Of a stretch of DNA of 64,000 nt, positions 33,031 to 44,250 are shown piece by piece. Within the stretch, counting starts at the first letter, position 1. Each line of letters starts with the position of its first letter. Under the pieces are notes generated by a model. It did no database searches and was not told where the DNA came from. It saw nothing but the letters and a program-made list of their open reading frames with translations. The stretch comes from Trichopria drosophilae. Its lineage: Eukaryota > Arthropoda > Insecta > Hymenoptera > Diapriidae. The position numbers and the translations under genes are program-made. The stretch is taken from contig CM059585.1 of the NCBI GenBank assembly GCA_030407085.1, positions 68,560,501 to 68,624,500 on the forward strand, written 5' to 3'.

Positions 33031-33329
33031 ATTTCTGGATCCCGTCGAAAAGCCGTGATCTCATCAGGAAAGGATTCGTGTCAATGTACGAGGTTTATAA
33101 GGACTTAACCCCCCTGCGCACAAAGCCGAGTATAATCGTCCAAACAAAATGTGCCCGTATGCATGAGGACGAGTATACTCGGCCTAACGTTCTTGTTAAT
33201 AACTTTTGATCAAGGTAACTTTAAGATGCGAATGAAATTGCAAATTGAAGCATAAGGTTTACAGATTATGATATAAATAATTTCAAGCCTGAATTTTAAA
33301 TATTTATAAGTAAATAATACTAACTTATT

Positions 33330-33600
33330 GACATATTTCGAATAAAATGATCAGTTTTTTAAATTTTAACCCCTGTGCCACGAACTTTTCTTTCCATCCA
33401 ATTGACTCAAAACTTGTTACTCGGGGGTTTTCGGGGTCGCTGATTGCGAATCCGATGTCAGATTTTCGAAATTGAAAATGGCGGATCCAATATGGGAGAC
33501 TAAACTTCAAATTCTTGGCTGATTTACACGATCCGCCATTTTGGATTTTGGAATTCTGACTCCAAATTCGTAATCAGTGACCCAAAAAAACCCTATATAC
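33330..33600. repeat. Foldback element with GGGTCGCTGATT / AAAATGGCGGATC arms
   Basis: 33413-33500 and 33525-33600 are imperfect inverted copies (GGGGTCGCTGATTGCGAATCC against the complement of GGATTTTGG...AATCAGTGACCC). The same arms occur near 2200, 47900 and 48170-48310. No coding capacity; the rest of 33031-33780 holds nothing else recognised. Confidence 0.6.
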
Positions 33601-33853
33601 CAATTTATAAGAAAATCCGACTGCGTGAAAAACGTATGAGTTTGCAAAGCGCTTTTCCGGGGGAAACTCGTGCGCAGGAGGGTTAAAATCCAGGCTTTTG
33701 ATACTTCGCGGTTGCTAAGTGCCGTGGAGGCCGATTTCGCGGATATAAAATATGTTATTATTATACTGCCGACTTCAAAAACGTGGTTTTGAGAAAAACG
33801 AGTTTAAAGTTTTAAAGCGGAATAAAGTAGGGAAAACAATTTTTTTTACTTAC

Positions 33854-34174
33854 TGTTGACTATTCTTAACTCAGGAATCGGGCAGTAATAAAAAGAAACG
33901 ACGTATTTATTTGTGAAGCTTCACTTTTAATTGCGAAACAAAAAGAAAGAAGGGCTTACAAAATTAATTATCGCCGAGGCTTTCGCTATAACGTATGCCG
34001 CATAACTGCGCGTCGTGTTTCTCAAATTCGACAACACGCATACACGCGTACCTGTGTATATGTGCGGCTTACCGGCGATGATAACAATCTTATTGTTGTC
34101 GAACGAAACGAAATAGTCGCGAAAGTGTAAAAGCATGAGGATACATAAATTAAATTATTATTTAATATTCAACA
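33854..34174 (-). repeat. Copia B 3' LTR
   Basis: 321 bp; carries GCGCGTCG where the other LTR has GCGTCG. Confidence 0.9.
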
Positions 34175-35477
34175 TCTCCCCGGCTTGCATACTCTTCGCG
34201 ACTTATCATACCTAGTTTCTCTCTTAAAAATAAAAATCGAACTCTCGGGAACGGTTTTGTGAATATATCCGCGATTTGGTCGGTTGTTGGTACGTACTCG
34301 ACGTTTAATTCGCCACTTTCGACTTTTTCGCGAATATAATGGTAACGGACGTCGATGTGTTTTGTACGCTTATGAAATTCGGGGTTCTTAACGAGCCTAA
34401 TCGCACTTTGATTATCCACGAATAGTTTAACGGGGGCATCGTTAAGATACCCTATACCGCGCAACAAATTTTTTAACCATACGGCTTCCTTTGCTGCTGC
34501 TGCCGTTGCAACATACTCAGCTTCCGTGGTGCTGAGAGCTACGAGTTTCTGTCTTTGTGACGACCATGTTACAATGCCACCTGCGAGGTGAAACGCATAA
34601 CCCGTCACGGACTGCCTAGTATTTACATCGCCTGCGTAATCGGAATCTGAGAAACCTATTAACTGTGTATCTTCGCGCGCGGAATAAACTATTCCAACAT
34701 CTATTGAACTTAACAAATACCGAAAAATACGTTTGACAGCTTGCCAGTGGCTACTATCGTGCTTGTTTAAGAACTGACTAACTTTGTTTACGGCGTAAGA
34801 AATGTCCGGTCGCGAAACTATAGCGAGAAACATTAATGATCCGACTGCCTCACGATACGGCACATCGTTCAATTTTTGACCGTCATCGCGTACCTTGTAC
34901 AACGTCGCGTTAGGGTCTGCTGGGATGCAGACAGGTCTTGCGTCTTCCATTTGGAAATTTTTAATCACTTTCATCGCATACGCTTGCTGGTGAATCAACA
35001 TGCTTTTTCGCTCTCGATTTCGCTCTATTTGCACACCCACAAAACAGATTGACTTTCCGACTTTTATTACAAATGATTCGCTCAACGCGTCGTTCACGGC
35101 CTTCAATGCTTCTAGCGACCTTGAAGCCACGAGACCGTCGTATACGAAAATTGCAACAAACACTTTGCTACCGCAGATTTCACCACCGAAAATACACTTT
35201 TCTGTCTCGTATTGCCTAAGACCGAGTTTTGTTAGAACGTTGCTGAATTTTTCATTCCAGCAACGTGCAGCCTGCTTAGGCCATATAATGACTTCGATAA
35301 TTTGCACACCATTCCGCGTTCACTTTTATCAACTTGAACTCCATCGGGAACTTCCATAAAAATGTCCTCCTTCAATTCGCCGTAGAGGAACGCGGTTTTG
35401 ACGTCGAACTGTGTCAATTCCATATCCAATTGCGCAACCGTCGCCAAAAACACGCGCAAGGAGTCGTATCTGATCAC
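34162..35477 (-). pseudogene. Copia B reverse transcriptase and RNase H
   Basis: 35477-35232 gives the RT fingers: QFDVKTAFLYGELKEDIFME (motif A Asp) and KLSKSLYGL. The rest lies in a second frame (35307-34162, 381 codons). The usual YVDD box is degraded here: FVYDGLVAS, with the first catalytic Asp replaced by Tyr. RNase H looks intact: GFSDSDYAGDVNTRQSVTGY, ALSTTEAEYVA, KLFVDNQSA, RTKHIDVRYHYIRE and IADIFTKPF. Translation would end at TAA 34164-34162, inside the first bases of the LTR. About 25-30 residues between 'LRFKAR' of the upstream ORF and 'YDSLR' are missing. Confidence 0.85.
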
Positions 35478-37147
35478 CTCGCTTTAAATCTCAGCACTTC
35501 GTTATTCTCACCTCGGACGACCTTGAAGACCCATTTCGAGTCGATCGGTGTCATTTTTGGACTTCTTGTCACAAGAGTCCATGTTTTGTTTTCGCAATGC
35601 GACTCGATCTCTGCGTTGATCGCTTTCTTCCAGTCATTCGCTTGGGGCCCACTGACTGCTTCTTCATACGTCGTCGGCAGGTACTCAACGAAACTCGCTT
35701 GATACCGATCGATCGGAGGAAGCGTCGAGCGATCTCTGAGAACTTGTCGCCGTTCTGGACTTACGTTTTCTATCTCGTATTTTGGTTCATCGACTTCCTG
35801 GTAATCTACGCGTTCTTGAGTTTCGGTTGATGTGTCACTTGATGATCCCGGGAAGATCAATTCATTACATGGTGTCTCAAGGGAAGATTCGAAACCATTA
35901 TCGCCTTGTTCGTTGAAAATTGCATCCCTTGACACAGTAACGGTTCTTGAGGACGGGTTGAATAAGCGGTAATTTTTCGAATTGTTCTGATATCCAACGA
36001 AAATCACTTTTACGGATTTCGCATCCAATTTCCGACGGAACTGTTTAGGCACATGCATGAACGCTGTTGAACCTAACACTCTTAAGTGTTCAACACTGGG
36101 TTTTATGCCGTGCCAGAATTCATAAGGCGTTGTCTCAGGATGAGATCTGGAGATCGTGAGGTTTTGAACGTAGACTGCCGTGTTAACTGCTTCTGCCCAC
36201 AGGTAAGCTGGCAGACTCTTCGCTTTCAACATCGTTCTTGCCGACTCCATAATTGTCCTGTTCGCTCGTTCGCATTTGCCGTTTTGCTCTGGACAATATG
36301 GAGCAGAATAGGAACTTACTATGCCATTGTCGGCCAAGAAGTGTTTCACGTCCTCGTTGAAATATTCTTTTCCATTGTCTGACCTAACCTCTTTAATCGA
36401 TCGACCGAATTGGTTTCGCACTAATTTTGCAAATTTTATTTTAACTGAAACTTCCGATTTTTGTCGAAGGAAATAAACAGTTCGAAAACCTGACGCCTCG
36501 TCAATGAATGTAATGAAATATTTCGAGCCGTTCAAGGATTCCACTGAAATCGGACCACATACATCAGTGTGAATGAACTCCCCGACTCCCCACTGTTTCT
36601 TTGTAACAGCTGTTTTGAATGGGAGACGATGAGATTTGCCAAGCTGACACGCGTCGCAAAAGAATTCATAGACATCCGACAGCGTTGCACCTTTGATTCG
36701 ACCTTGGCTTATCATTCTGCGAAGACCAGCGGTGTTCAAATGCGCGAATCTCTCGTGCCACCGTTTCAAACTGCACATCGAATTGGACACCTCACTTGAA
36801 TCACACGCGTCACGTTCCGCGGTTACGAAGAACACGCGGCAAACATTATTTGACTGTATCGTCAAATGACATGTGACGCGATGCGCCGCTATTCGAAAGC
36901 CACGCGTCGTCAACTTCCATCCCGGAAATCTTCTTGGCGACTTCCGCGCTCGAGTCACGCGGCGCGCCGGCGGCCTTCGATACCATAAAGGCACAACTTT
37001 GTGATGATCCGTCTGAGACCTTTTTCTTCTTTTCAGGGCATTCCCACGCAAAATGGCCTCTTTTGTGACACGCATAAAACACTCGACGTTGCCTTTATTT
37101 TTTCTCGTCGCTTTACGTTTTGTGACAGAGGTTTTTCCTTTTTTCAA
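35474..37147 (-). pseudogene. Copia B integrase polyprotein segment
   Basis: The first ~110 codons are an out-of-frame reading of the Gag tail and protease. From about residue 125 the frame is genuine: WHERFAHLNTAGLRRM and CDACQLGKSHRLPF (HHCC), EFIHTDVCGPI (Asp1), EVRSDNGKEYFN (Asp2), PEQNGKCERANRTIME (Glu). Then come LWAEAVNTAVY, FVGYQNNSKNYR and a long acidic linker to WKKAINAEIESH and WVFKVVRG at the RT entrance. It ends at 35474, where part of the RT fingers is deleted. All three integrase catalytic residues are present. Confidence 0.85.
36846..37082 (-). pseudogene. Copia B Gag zinc knuckle and protease
   Basis: ACHKRGHFAWEC gives three of the four zinc ligands; the first Cys lies in the overlapping frame, so a frameshift sits inside the knuckle at about 37080. 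Protease follows: DDAWLSNSGASRHMS. Copia proteases have D-S-G at this position, so the catalytic Asp appears replaced by Asn (AAT). A stop follows 10 residues later, where the frame moves to that of the integrase segment. Confidence 0.75.
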
Positions 37148-37823
37148 AGTTTTTCCTTTGATTCGAGTTTGTTGTAGTTAACGCACTTATCGAATCGTCA
37201 TCGATTCTCTGTCTTGTTTCTTCTTTCAACAGTCTTTCCTGAAGCAATTCTAACGTTTGCCTTTCCGGATCGACACTATCCCAGGCGGTTCTAAGGGTAT
37301 TGTAATTTGAAGGAAGACTTGACAAAATTTTAGCCATTACAGTGACGTCCGAAATTACTTCTCCGATATCAGCCAACTGCGCGGCCAAATTTCGGATTTT
37401 TCGACAAAGTGAATGATTGACTCGTTTTTATTTCATGGAAACATTCCATTTTTAATTCATGGAAACGTTGCGTCATAATCAACTTATTGCTTTCTGATTT
37501 CTGCTCGTGAAGGAGCAGTAATCGAGACCACATTTCCTTACCGCTTTTGCATGTGAGAACTGTCTCAACCTGTGTAGCGTCCATTGCAGATGTTATTATA
37601 AATTTGACTTTCGCATCGTCCTTTTTCCATGTTTTAGGGCTGCCGCATCGACTTCTTCGGGTTTGACTCTCGTACCGTCTACTATATCCTCGATGCCAAG
37701 AGCTGCAAAAATGGCGGACACTTGAAATTTCCAGGTTTGGAAATGTGTACCGTCGAATTTCTCGATGTTCTTTGCGGAAAATGTATCCGACATCCTTATG
37801 ATAAATTCAGAGTTCTGTGGCAA
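37113..37823 (-). pseudogene. Copia B Gag N-terminal region
   Basis: Three frames in succession. 37823-37596 contains IEKFDGTHFQTWKFQVSAI, the copia Gag 'F.G.N...WK' block. 37584-37369 contains CKSGKEMWSRLLLLHEQKS and MTQRFHELKM (UBN2-like). 37388-37113 contains LPSNYNTLRTAWDSV and LLQERLLKEE. Frameshifts at about 37590 and 37385 break the ORF. The first ATG is 37823, about 160 bp inside the 5' LTR. Confidence 0.8.
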
Positions 37824-37980
37824 ATGTTATTTCTAACACACGCGTCTCGCGCTCACGAAAGTCGACCGATCAATCACTGATCTTGCTTCACCGATAGTTT
37901 TAAAAACTACTTGACCGCGTTTCGATTCGATTGCACCGATTTTACTCTCACGCAGGCTTCACGTGCCTGGGCCCATAACC

Positions 37981-38299
37981 TGTTGACTATTCTCAACTCA
38001 GGAATCGGGCAGTAATAAAAAGAAACGACGTATTTATTTGTGAAGCTTCACTTTTAATTGCGAAACAAAAAGAAAGAAGGGCTTACAAAATTAATTATCG
38101 CCGAGGCTTTCGCTATAACGTATGCCGCATAACTGCGTCGTGTTTCTCAAATTCGACAACACGCATACACGCATACCTGTGTATATGTGCGGCTTACCGG
38201 CGATGACAACAATCTTATTGCTGTCGAACGAAACGATATAGTCGCGAAAGTGTAAAAGCATGAGGATACATAAATTAAATTATTATTTAATATTCAACA
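37981..38299 (-). repeat. Copia B 5' LTR
   Basis: 319 bp, followed inwards by the copia-type PBS and flanked outwards by CTTAC. Confidence 0.9.
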
Positions 38300-38300
38300 C

Positions 38301-40141
38301 TTACATAGAATAATCGATTCTAGGCCCACAAAGGGAAGGTTCAGCTTTAGCTGCACGGTCCAAGAAGTCTTTTCTTTGTTGTCGCAACTTCATTCCCGCT
38401 TCTTTCGTCTGAGCATCCGCAATTATCTCGGCCGCGTGAATACGATGTTCGTTCTCATTTCGCGCATATACGTGGCTGACAGATTCAAGTTTGACATCCA
38501 TCGCATGAAGAAACATGAGGATAGCAGAGATGCCTTCATTGGATATGCAGGAATTTCGCAGGAACATACGCAGCAATTTCGACAGTTTTCTCACCAGCAG
38601 GAATTATTTTTGGAGTGATGTTCTAAATAAGCTGGTTTACGCTTTCATTATTGTCCCGCGTGAAGCCGCCTAGGCACCGTTCTAAAAGCGTTTCTTTGCT
38701 AAGGTCTTTATAAACAGGCTTTATGGCTAATAAAACATCACTTGATTATGGGGCATAGTCGTGCTTGATCGTTGCCAAGCGCACCATGAATTCTACCGCC
38801 CGGGCATATTTCATGCTGCGGATTTTCATCCGATGATGCATAATGGTAGTACGTTGCCCATATAGCGTTGTTATTCCACTGATTTACTGTGTGTTCTTAT
38901 TGCCAGTCCATAGTATATTGTTATCTTGTCAATAAGTTTTGCAGTAAGTTTTCCTTTTCTAGAAAGAATTTTTTTCTTAATTTTTGTCCCGTTAACGATT
39001 GTTTCTTGGACAGTTTTTTTACTAATTCGCGTAAGCGGGTGCCCATTCTGTTCTGAACATGACCTACGCCCTCTTTTTTGTTATCACAGCATCTTCACCA
39101 TAAGGTATTGAATTAACAATTTTAGTAAAAGTTTTAGAATCCCCGTTACCAATGTAGCTTGTGTATCTTAGGCCGCATTTTTCCAAAGATCGTTGAAACA
39201 TTTCAAGAATAGATGCTGCTTCCATATTACCCGCTGCTCCTTCATGATTTGCACTGCAGTTATTATCTTCTACATGCTTCAAATGTCATTCGTAATATTC
39301 TTCCGTCATTAGTTTATGTTTCCAACTTTCGCATGATTTAGATTAAGAACTTTTGACGAATACATCCAAAACTTTTCCGGAATAATACCCAATCAATGTT
39401 GCCACAACGAATAACGACGCAAATCCGCGACGTTTCCATGTGCCATCGCCGGATACAATATCTGTGGTATCTGTCAAGTCATTTTCCATGCACGTATCGT
39501 CTTTTTCTTTTCTAGCAGCAAGGGAGAAAAGCTTCTCAACAATAATCTTGACGCATTCGTGTATTTTCGTTATATAGAAGTCGTACGATGAATGATGTAA
39601 GAAAGAAGAAGTTAAGTCCATCAAACCACAAAATTTGTTGCGCCCGGCTAAACCTAATCCTAAGATCCTCATGACAAAGATAAATCTTAGATTTATTACA
39701 TGTGATTGACCAATGCGTTCAGAGGATGCAATATATCGAGGATCACAGTTTTCACACTCAAGCATGATTTTAAAACCGAGATCTAATTTTGAACATTGTT
39801 TAAATTCAATTTTTCCGCCACACACTTTTCCATTCACAACGTTAGAGCACTGCACGAAATTCGACAAAGTTGAAAACATTAATAAAAAATCTATAATTGC
39901 ATACTGTACATTACTATTCACTGGAATTTCAATTTCTTCTCGACTCTTCAGTTGTTTGGCCGATGTACTCAAAAAAAAATTGTTCATTACTTTCGGGTGT
40001 TTTCGGATTAAATGATTGTTTTCGTTTGTTCTGCCTATCTTTTCGATATTGCTTTTGCTGCTCTCTCGAAATTTTTGTTCGATTCTTTTTACCAAAAAAA
40101 GTATTCACAAATCGTAGCGCAACTGTATAAATATTCGGCAA
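38301..40141 (-). pseudogene. Kolobok-like transposase, copy 1
   Basis: Recognised by comparison with copy 2 and by motifs of the 'Mutator-like transposase' Pfam family. 40095-39343 (250 codons) holds a Cys pair (CSNVVNGKVC), CENCDPRYI, FVMRILGLGLAGRNKFCGLMD and VSGDGTWKRRGF with an Asp. 39282-39064 holds NHEGAAGNMEAASILEMFQRS and YTSYIGNGDSKTF. 38594-38301 holds the C-terminus with FLHAMDVKLESVSH and RIHAAEI. Large parts between 39064 and 38594 are missing and frames are disrupted. The stop codon TAA coincides with the copia B target duplication at 38300-38304. Confidence 0.65.
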
Positions 40142-40177
40142 TGCTGTACTGAGGCAACGTACGAAATTTTTTCATTT

Positions 40178-41374
40178 CTAACAGCCTAAACGTATTTTAA
40201 CATGTATCATAAATACGCCCCTCATATACTCGTAAAAATAACGGATACATAAAGGTCGCCTTTTGGGCCTTAAACTTCGCCCATTCGTACAGTTTTGCTC
40301 TGATCGACTTGAAATTTTGGGAAAACATTCCTGACACTTTGTACCATTATATAAAAAATTGTGAAAAAATGAATTTTTTGAAGTGTCAAAACCCGCATAA
40401 CCCCTTACAAATAAGTAATGTTCTGAGGGAGACTTGTTTTTAAAGACCGGAGAATTCGTTAAAAAATGGTGTCCCTTGCATAACGAACAATGGTCGCTAT
40501 TTGTATCTGCTGAACCGAGATGCGTTTGAACCGGTCGCGGCGACAATCGAGTAGCAGGTTTCTCTACTTTGGGCTTTGACCGACACTCTACGTCTAAATT
40601 GTCGAGCGCCCTGATTCGCGAATCCAAAAACGTTTTCAACGTTGCATACGGTGGGTAATTTACTTCGCTACCTAATTTCAACTTCCACGCCTGCATAGAC
40701 GTGGCATCCAAACATTGAGATACCCTATGCACAATCAAGGCGACCCAAGTGACGAAACGAACGCGATAAATATATCCTTCTGATCCCGAAGAGCCGTTAC
40801 TTCGCGCGCAGAACCGTTTTTCAATTTTGCGAGATTGTAAAAGTTATCTAAATATACCTGTACGAGACCACGCTTAGTATCGAACCGAGTTTTTAACGCG
40901 TCCCTTGCGACTTGAAAATTCGCGTCTGAAATTTGCATGGTCGAGACACACGAAGCTGCGGTACCGGAGAAACATGACATCAAATAATGCATTCGTCGCG
41001 AGTTAGTTAATTCAACCCGATTAATGATTAATAACTGGAATCGGTCGCAAAAACTCTCCCAATCCAAATAATTTCCGGAAAATTTCGGTAAATCGATTGA
41101 CGGTAAGTCTTGGATAGTACTTGCGTGAGGTGTTTCTGGATGAATGAACGTAGAGTTGGACGATCCTACAGGTGAGGGTGTTGACGCGAGCTCTTGAAGT
41201 GTCAGTAATGTAAGAATGCAGCTGCTGACATTTAACCCAATACTCCTTGAGTGATGCTTGGCGATTTCGAATTTTTGAAGGATTCAAATTATTTTTCCCA
41301 ATTTTCTGAAAATTGGTGAGCGCTGGCTTGACTGCCTGTATGACGAGTGATTGCTGGGAGAGTAAAGCGTCCAT
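40178..41374 (-). pseudogene. Second BEL/Pao element: Gag
   Basis: 41374-41021 starts with ATG 130 bp inside the LTR and contains a coiled, basic N-terminus. 41067-40735 contains DWESFCDRFQLLIINRVEL, HYLMSCFSGTAASCV and ANFQVARDALKTRF, the Pao Gag (DUF1759-like) region. 40738-40178 continues with YATLKTFLDSRIRALDNL and degraded zinc-finger remnants (CSLCKGHHFLTN). Overlaps at 41067/41021 and 40738/40735 mark frameshifts. Gag is cut at about 40150, where Kolobok copy 1 begins; protease and RT are absent. Confidence 0.75.
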
Positions 41375-41504
41375 CTTGTGTATTTTCCAACGCCACCGGT
41401 AGATGGCGCGACTATATTGACACGTGACACTTTTCGAGGTTTATGAAAGCAAAGTTTTCGTGTATTTTCCCCTTTTTTTGCTCATCCGACTCGAAGGACC
41501 AAAA

Positions 41505-42200
41505 TGTTGCGTTCGCAAGTGAAGGTGCTGGGGGGCAACCGACGGAGTGTGAGCGAAAATTCAAAGGAGCAGGGATATACCGAGTACTCGAATAAACATG
41601 AGTCACCTTTTACGTCAATGGACGCTATATTTTACTTTTTCAATTGAACAATTTAGAGTGACAGTCACATATTCACAAAAGCACGATCTCAAAAAAAGCC
41701 GAACCGAAAGCAAACCGAGTTCAATATTATAACAAAATCCAAATTTCAATTAATTAGCCGGTGCGCTTCTAAGCACCTCGATCGATGGCGCGTATGAAGA
41801 CCATGCTCGAAAGGCCGGCGCCGAGTCGCGATAAAACACGGCGAAAAGATTGGGAATGTCCACGAGAATCGCCAGCGACTTTACGTCGCAATATCTTTTC
41901 CGTGATAGCCGAATTTAAATAAACTGCCGATCGAGCGAACGCCAAAAAGCAACCGTTCCAAGCACAAGCGTCTCTGCCTGAAAACCGTGCGGCCCGAGAT
42001 GAAGCCCTTCTCGATTCGAAAAATCCCTTCCGCAATAGATTCAGAGTTGCGCGAAACGATGGAAATTGTGACATTCCGCTGTTCGCAATCGAGACGGCGA
42101 AAATGATTAATTGCGCAATTCGAAATTGGTACGCGCTACGAAGAGGCCCAGCGTCCTACAAACCAAAAATTGTACCTGGATCCTTCTCAAGGATCGTACA
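41505..42200 (-). repeat. Second BEL/Pao element: 5' LTR
   Basis: On the minus strand, ...GCGAACGCAACA is followed by TTTTGGTCCTTCGAGTCGG, the PBS-region arrangement of many BEL/Pao elements. The other end is placed at TGTACGATCC (42200) by the TG...CA rule. There is no second copy in the window to confirm its length (about 696 bp). Confidence 0.6.
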
Positions 42201-42279
42201 TTGATCGTCGTTTGGGCAAAATATGGAAAAATGATGCTTTGAAGTTAATTTGGGTTTAAATAATTAATAAACGCCGTTG

Positions 42280-42400
42280 TGAGATCAGTATCCGTGTATA
42301 AACAAACCTGTACGGGGATCATTTGGCGATAATTTGAGGCAGGTCATGGTTCAAGGATTTCTCACCGACTGCGTGTTAACTGTCGTTTTTTTTTTTGTTA
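42280..42400. repeat. Dispersed repeat copy (AGGTCATGGTTCAA)
   Basis: 42315-42360 matches words at 11590-11625, 31981-32030 and the complement of 48902-48960. Confidence 0.55.
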
Positions 42401-43726
42401 TAGTGAACAAACAGTAAATCCGGTCTCACACTTCCTTCTTATTGCCTATCAATATTTATCTACCCAACGCATCGATGACCTTTATATACTTGTTGCGCAT
42501 GTGCCACTCCTGTCGCAGGTCGAAACGAGATAGTGCAATTTCCTTCGGTGTTGAAACGTACATGTGGCGTATGTTCGAGTGACTCAGTTTTCAAGGAAGA
42601 TCATGAAGACGAAGGGAAGATAAGATTCTTGAAGTATGCTGGGAATTATATTATACAAAATAATATACACTTGCAAGCTAGAATAATGAATGTCGAAATT
42701 GTCCGATTTTTTAATTTAAAAGCAATATGGTCAATATGGTCTACTAGTATAACAGTTTCTAGGAAAACCCTGAAAACTGAAGAGGGTTATTTGAGGTCTC
42801 TTAAATTAGTAAATATACGAAGGACAAAGGTAAAATAAGAAAACATAGTGCATTTCAACATACAAGATTGGTTACATTTGTTATACAATAAAATTTTGCT
42901 CACAACGTAATCGTTTTTTCTAGTGCCAGCAGCGAAATTTTGGTAAAATCATATAAGCTATAACCGTTAGACATAATATATAAAAACATAAGGCAATATT
43001 GACCGATAGAATAAATAGAGCATAAAACTCTGAAGACACTTGTCGCTCCATCGGATTGTCTTGCAATTGCCTCGGAGGCGACGAATGATGTATGGAGGCG
43101 ATCCATAGCTGTCAAAGAAGATCCCATTGGAAAATTCGTCAACGTAGAATGCTACTCAGTACGAACCTGGTTTTGTTTTATCCTCCGTGTTAGCGACTAA
43201 TACCGCAGGTTTCCTCCACACCAGAGAAATCAGATCTGCCAGACACATGCATTTGAATGTACTGAATGGGTCGTAAGAGTTGTATCGAATTCATTGACGA
43301 TTTTGTTAGGGGCCACCGAATTGCAATCTCTGGCGGTAAAACTGGAACTAGTTTCGGTAGAAACACATAATAACGATGACGACGACGATGTCAAGGCGAC
43401 AAACTCCAATATTGACTTTTATTGTTGTCGCTGAAGCTGTTGTTGTTGTTAGAACGGGTAGGGCACACGTGTATTTATGAAAGATTCTGATTTCATGATA
43501 AATGCAGAACGTTTCATTCGAGCGAATTTTGGCGAACGTTCATCGGGGCGTATAGCCTTTCTTTAAAGTTTGTAAATGTGTTGTTCCATTTTAAAACGAT
43601 CAAGTTTTTGAGTATTTTTTTGACATCTAAATTTTTTAATATGCTTGAAATATGTTATTATTGAAGGTATTTTGTGACAAATTCACTCTTAGAAAATTTG
43701 TTCGATATCGAGTAAAATACAGGAGA
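42401..43726. other. Unassigned stretch
   Basis: Open frames at 42533-42838 (plus, 101 codons) and 43142-42900 (minus, 80 codons, hydrophobic C-terminus) show no motif I recognise. A GAC/GTT trinucleotide-rich stretch lies at 43375-43450. Confidence 0.35.
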
Positions 43727-44250
43727 ACGAGCCTTCAAATTTTCAATATTCTAATATTTTTTCGGGTTTCAGAAATTTTGTCTCGGAAAATACTCGTCGT
43801 AGCGTAATTTTACATATAATTTTGAATATTGTTATTGGTAACTGTTAGAAACAAACTGTGCGTATTTCCGGGAGGCCAGAGTTAAAAATTAAAAATATAT
43901 ATATATATAATATAGCTAAACATGTTTTCTTTCAAAATCCGTTGAAAAAATGAAGGCCCGTGAAAATTGATACCGAAATAAATAAATAAAGCGGCAAATG
44001 CCGTAGGGCTCGGAGGAATAGTACACTGCCGCAGGCAGGCCGCCCGGAAATACACGCAGTTTGTTTATAACAATTACCAATAACAATATTCAAAATTAAT
44101 TTTTTTGAGGTCAATTAGTTTTTTTTATATAGATTAAGTTTTTTATGACAATTTTTTATATATGTAAAATTACGCTACGAAGAGTATTTTCCGAGATATA
44201 AATTTTTGAAACCCGACAAAATATAAAATATTCAAATTTTGAAGGCTCGT
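43727..44250. mobile_element. Foldback MITE, 524 bp
   Basis: Left arm (43727-43876, ACGAGCCTTCAAATTTT...) and right arm (44048-44250) are imperfect reverse complements over about 150-200 bp, including CTCGGAAAATACTC and AATATTGTTATTGGTAA. A unique centre of about 170 bp has an (AT)n run. No coding capacity. Target duplication not resolved. Confidence 0.75.

Larger units (their letters stand above)
33854..38299 (-). mobile_element. Copia element B, complete, close to Drosophila copia
   Basis: LTRs 33854-34174 (321 bp) and 37981-38299 (319 bp) differ by about six substitutions and a 2-bp indel. CTTAC lies at 33849-33853 and 38300-38304. LTRs have TG...CA ends (TGTTGAATATT...GTCAACA on the minus strand). 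The PBS at 37966-37980 reads GGTTATGGGCCCAGG on the minus strand, the initiator-tRNA-Met-fragment PBS known from Drosophila copia. The PPT is GCCGGGGAGA at 34175-34184. The coding region has frameshifts and substitutions in catalytic motifs. Confidence 0.92.
33780..40141 (-). mobile_element. Kolobok-like element, copy 1, split by copia B
   Basis: Transposase gene fragments at 38301-40141 continue past the copia insertion into 33780-33853, which matches the 3' flank of copy 2 (compare TTTTGAGAAAAACGAGTTTAAA with TTTCGAGAAAAACGCGTTTAAA at 51550). Terminal repeats of the sort seen in copy 2 were not found, so both ends are eroded or lost. Confidence 0.65.

Noticed and set aside
33780..42200. Kolobok copy 1 as a clean insertion in the second BEL element
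   Set aside because: BEL integrase and gag flank it on the same strand, but protease/RT are missing and no TTAA-bounded ends were found, so simple insertion cannot be shown.
42900..43142. Membrane receptor exon (hydrophobic C-terminus)
   Set aside because: One hydrophobic run in a short frame; no receptor signature and no neighbouring exon.
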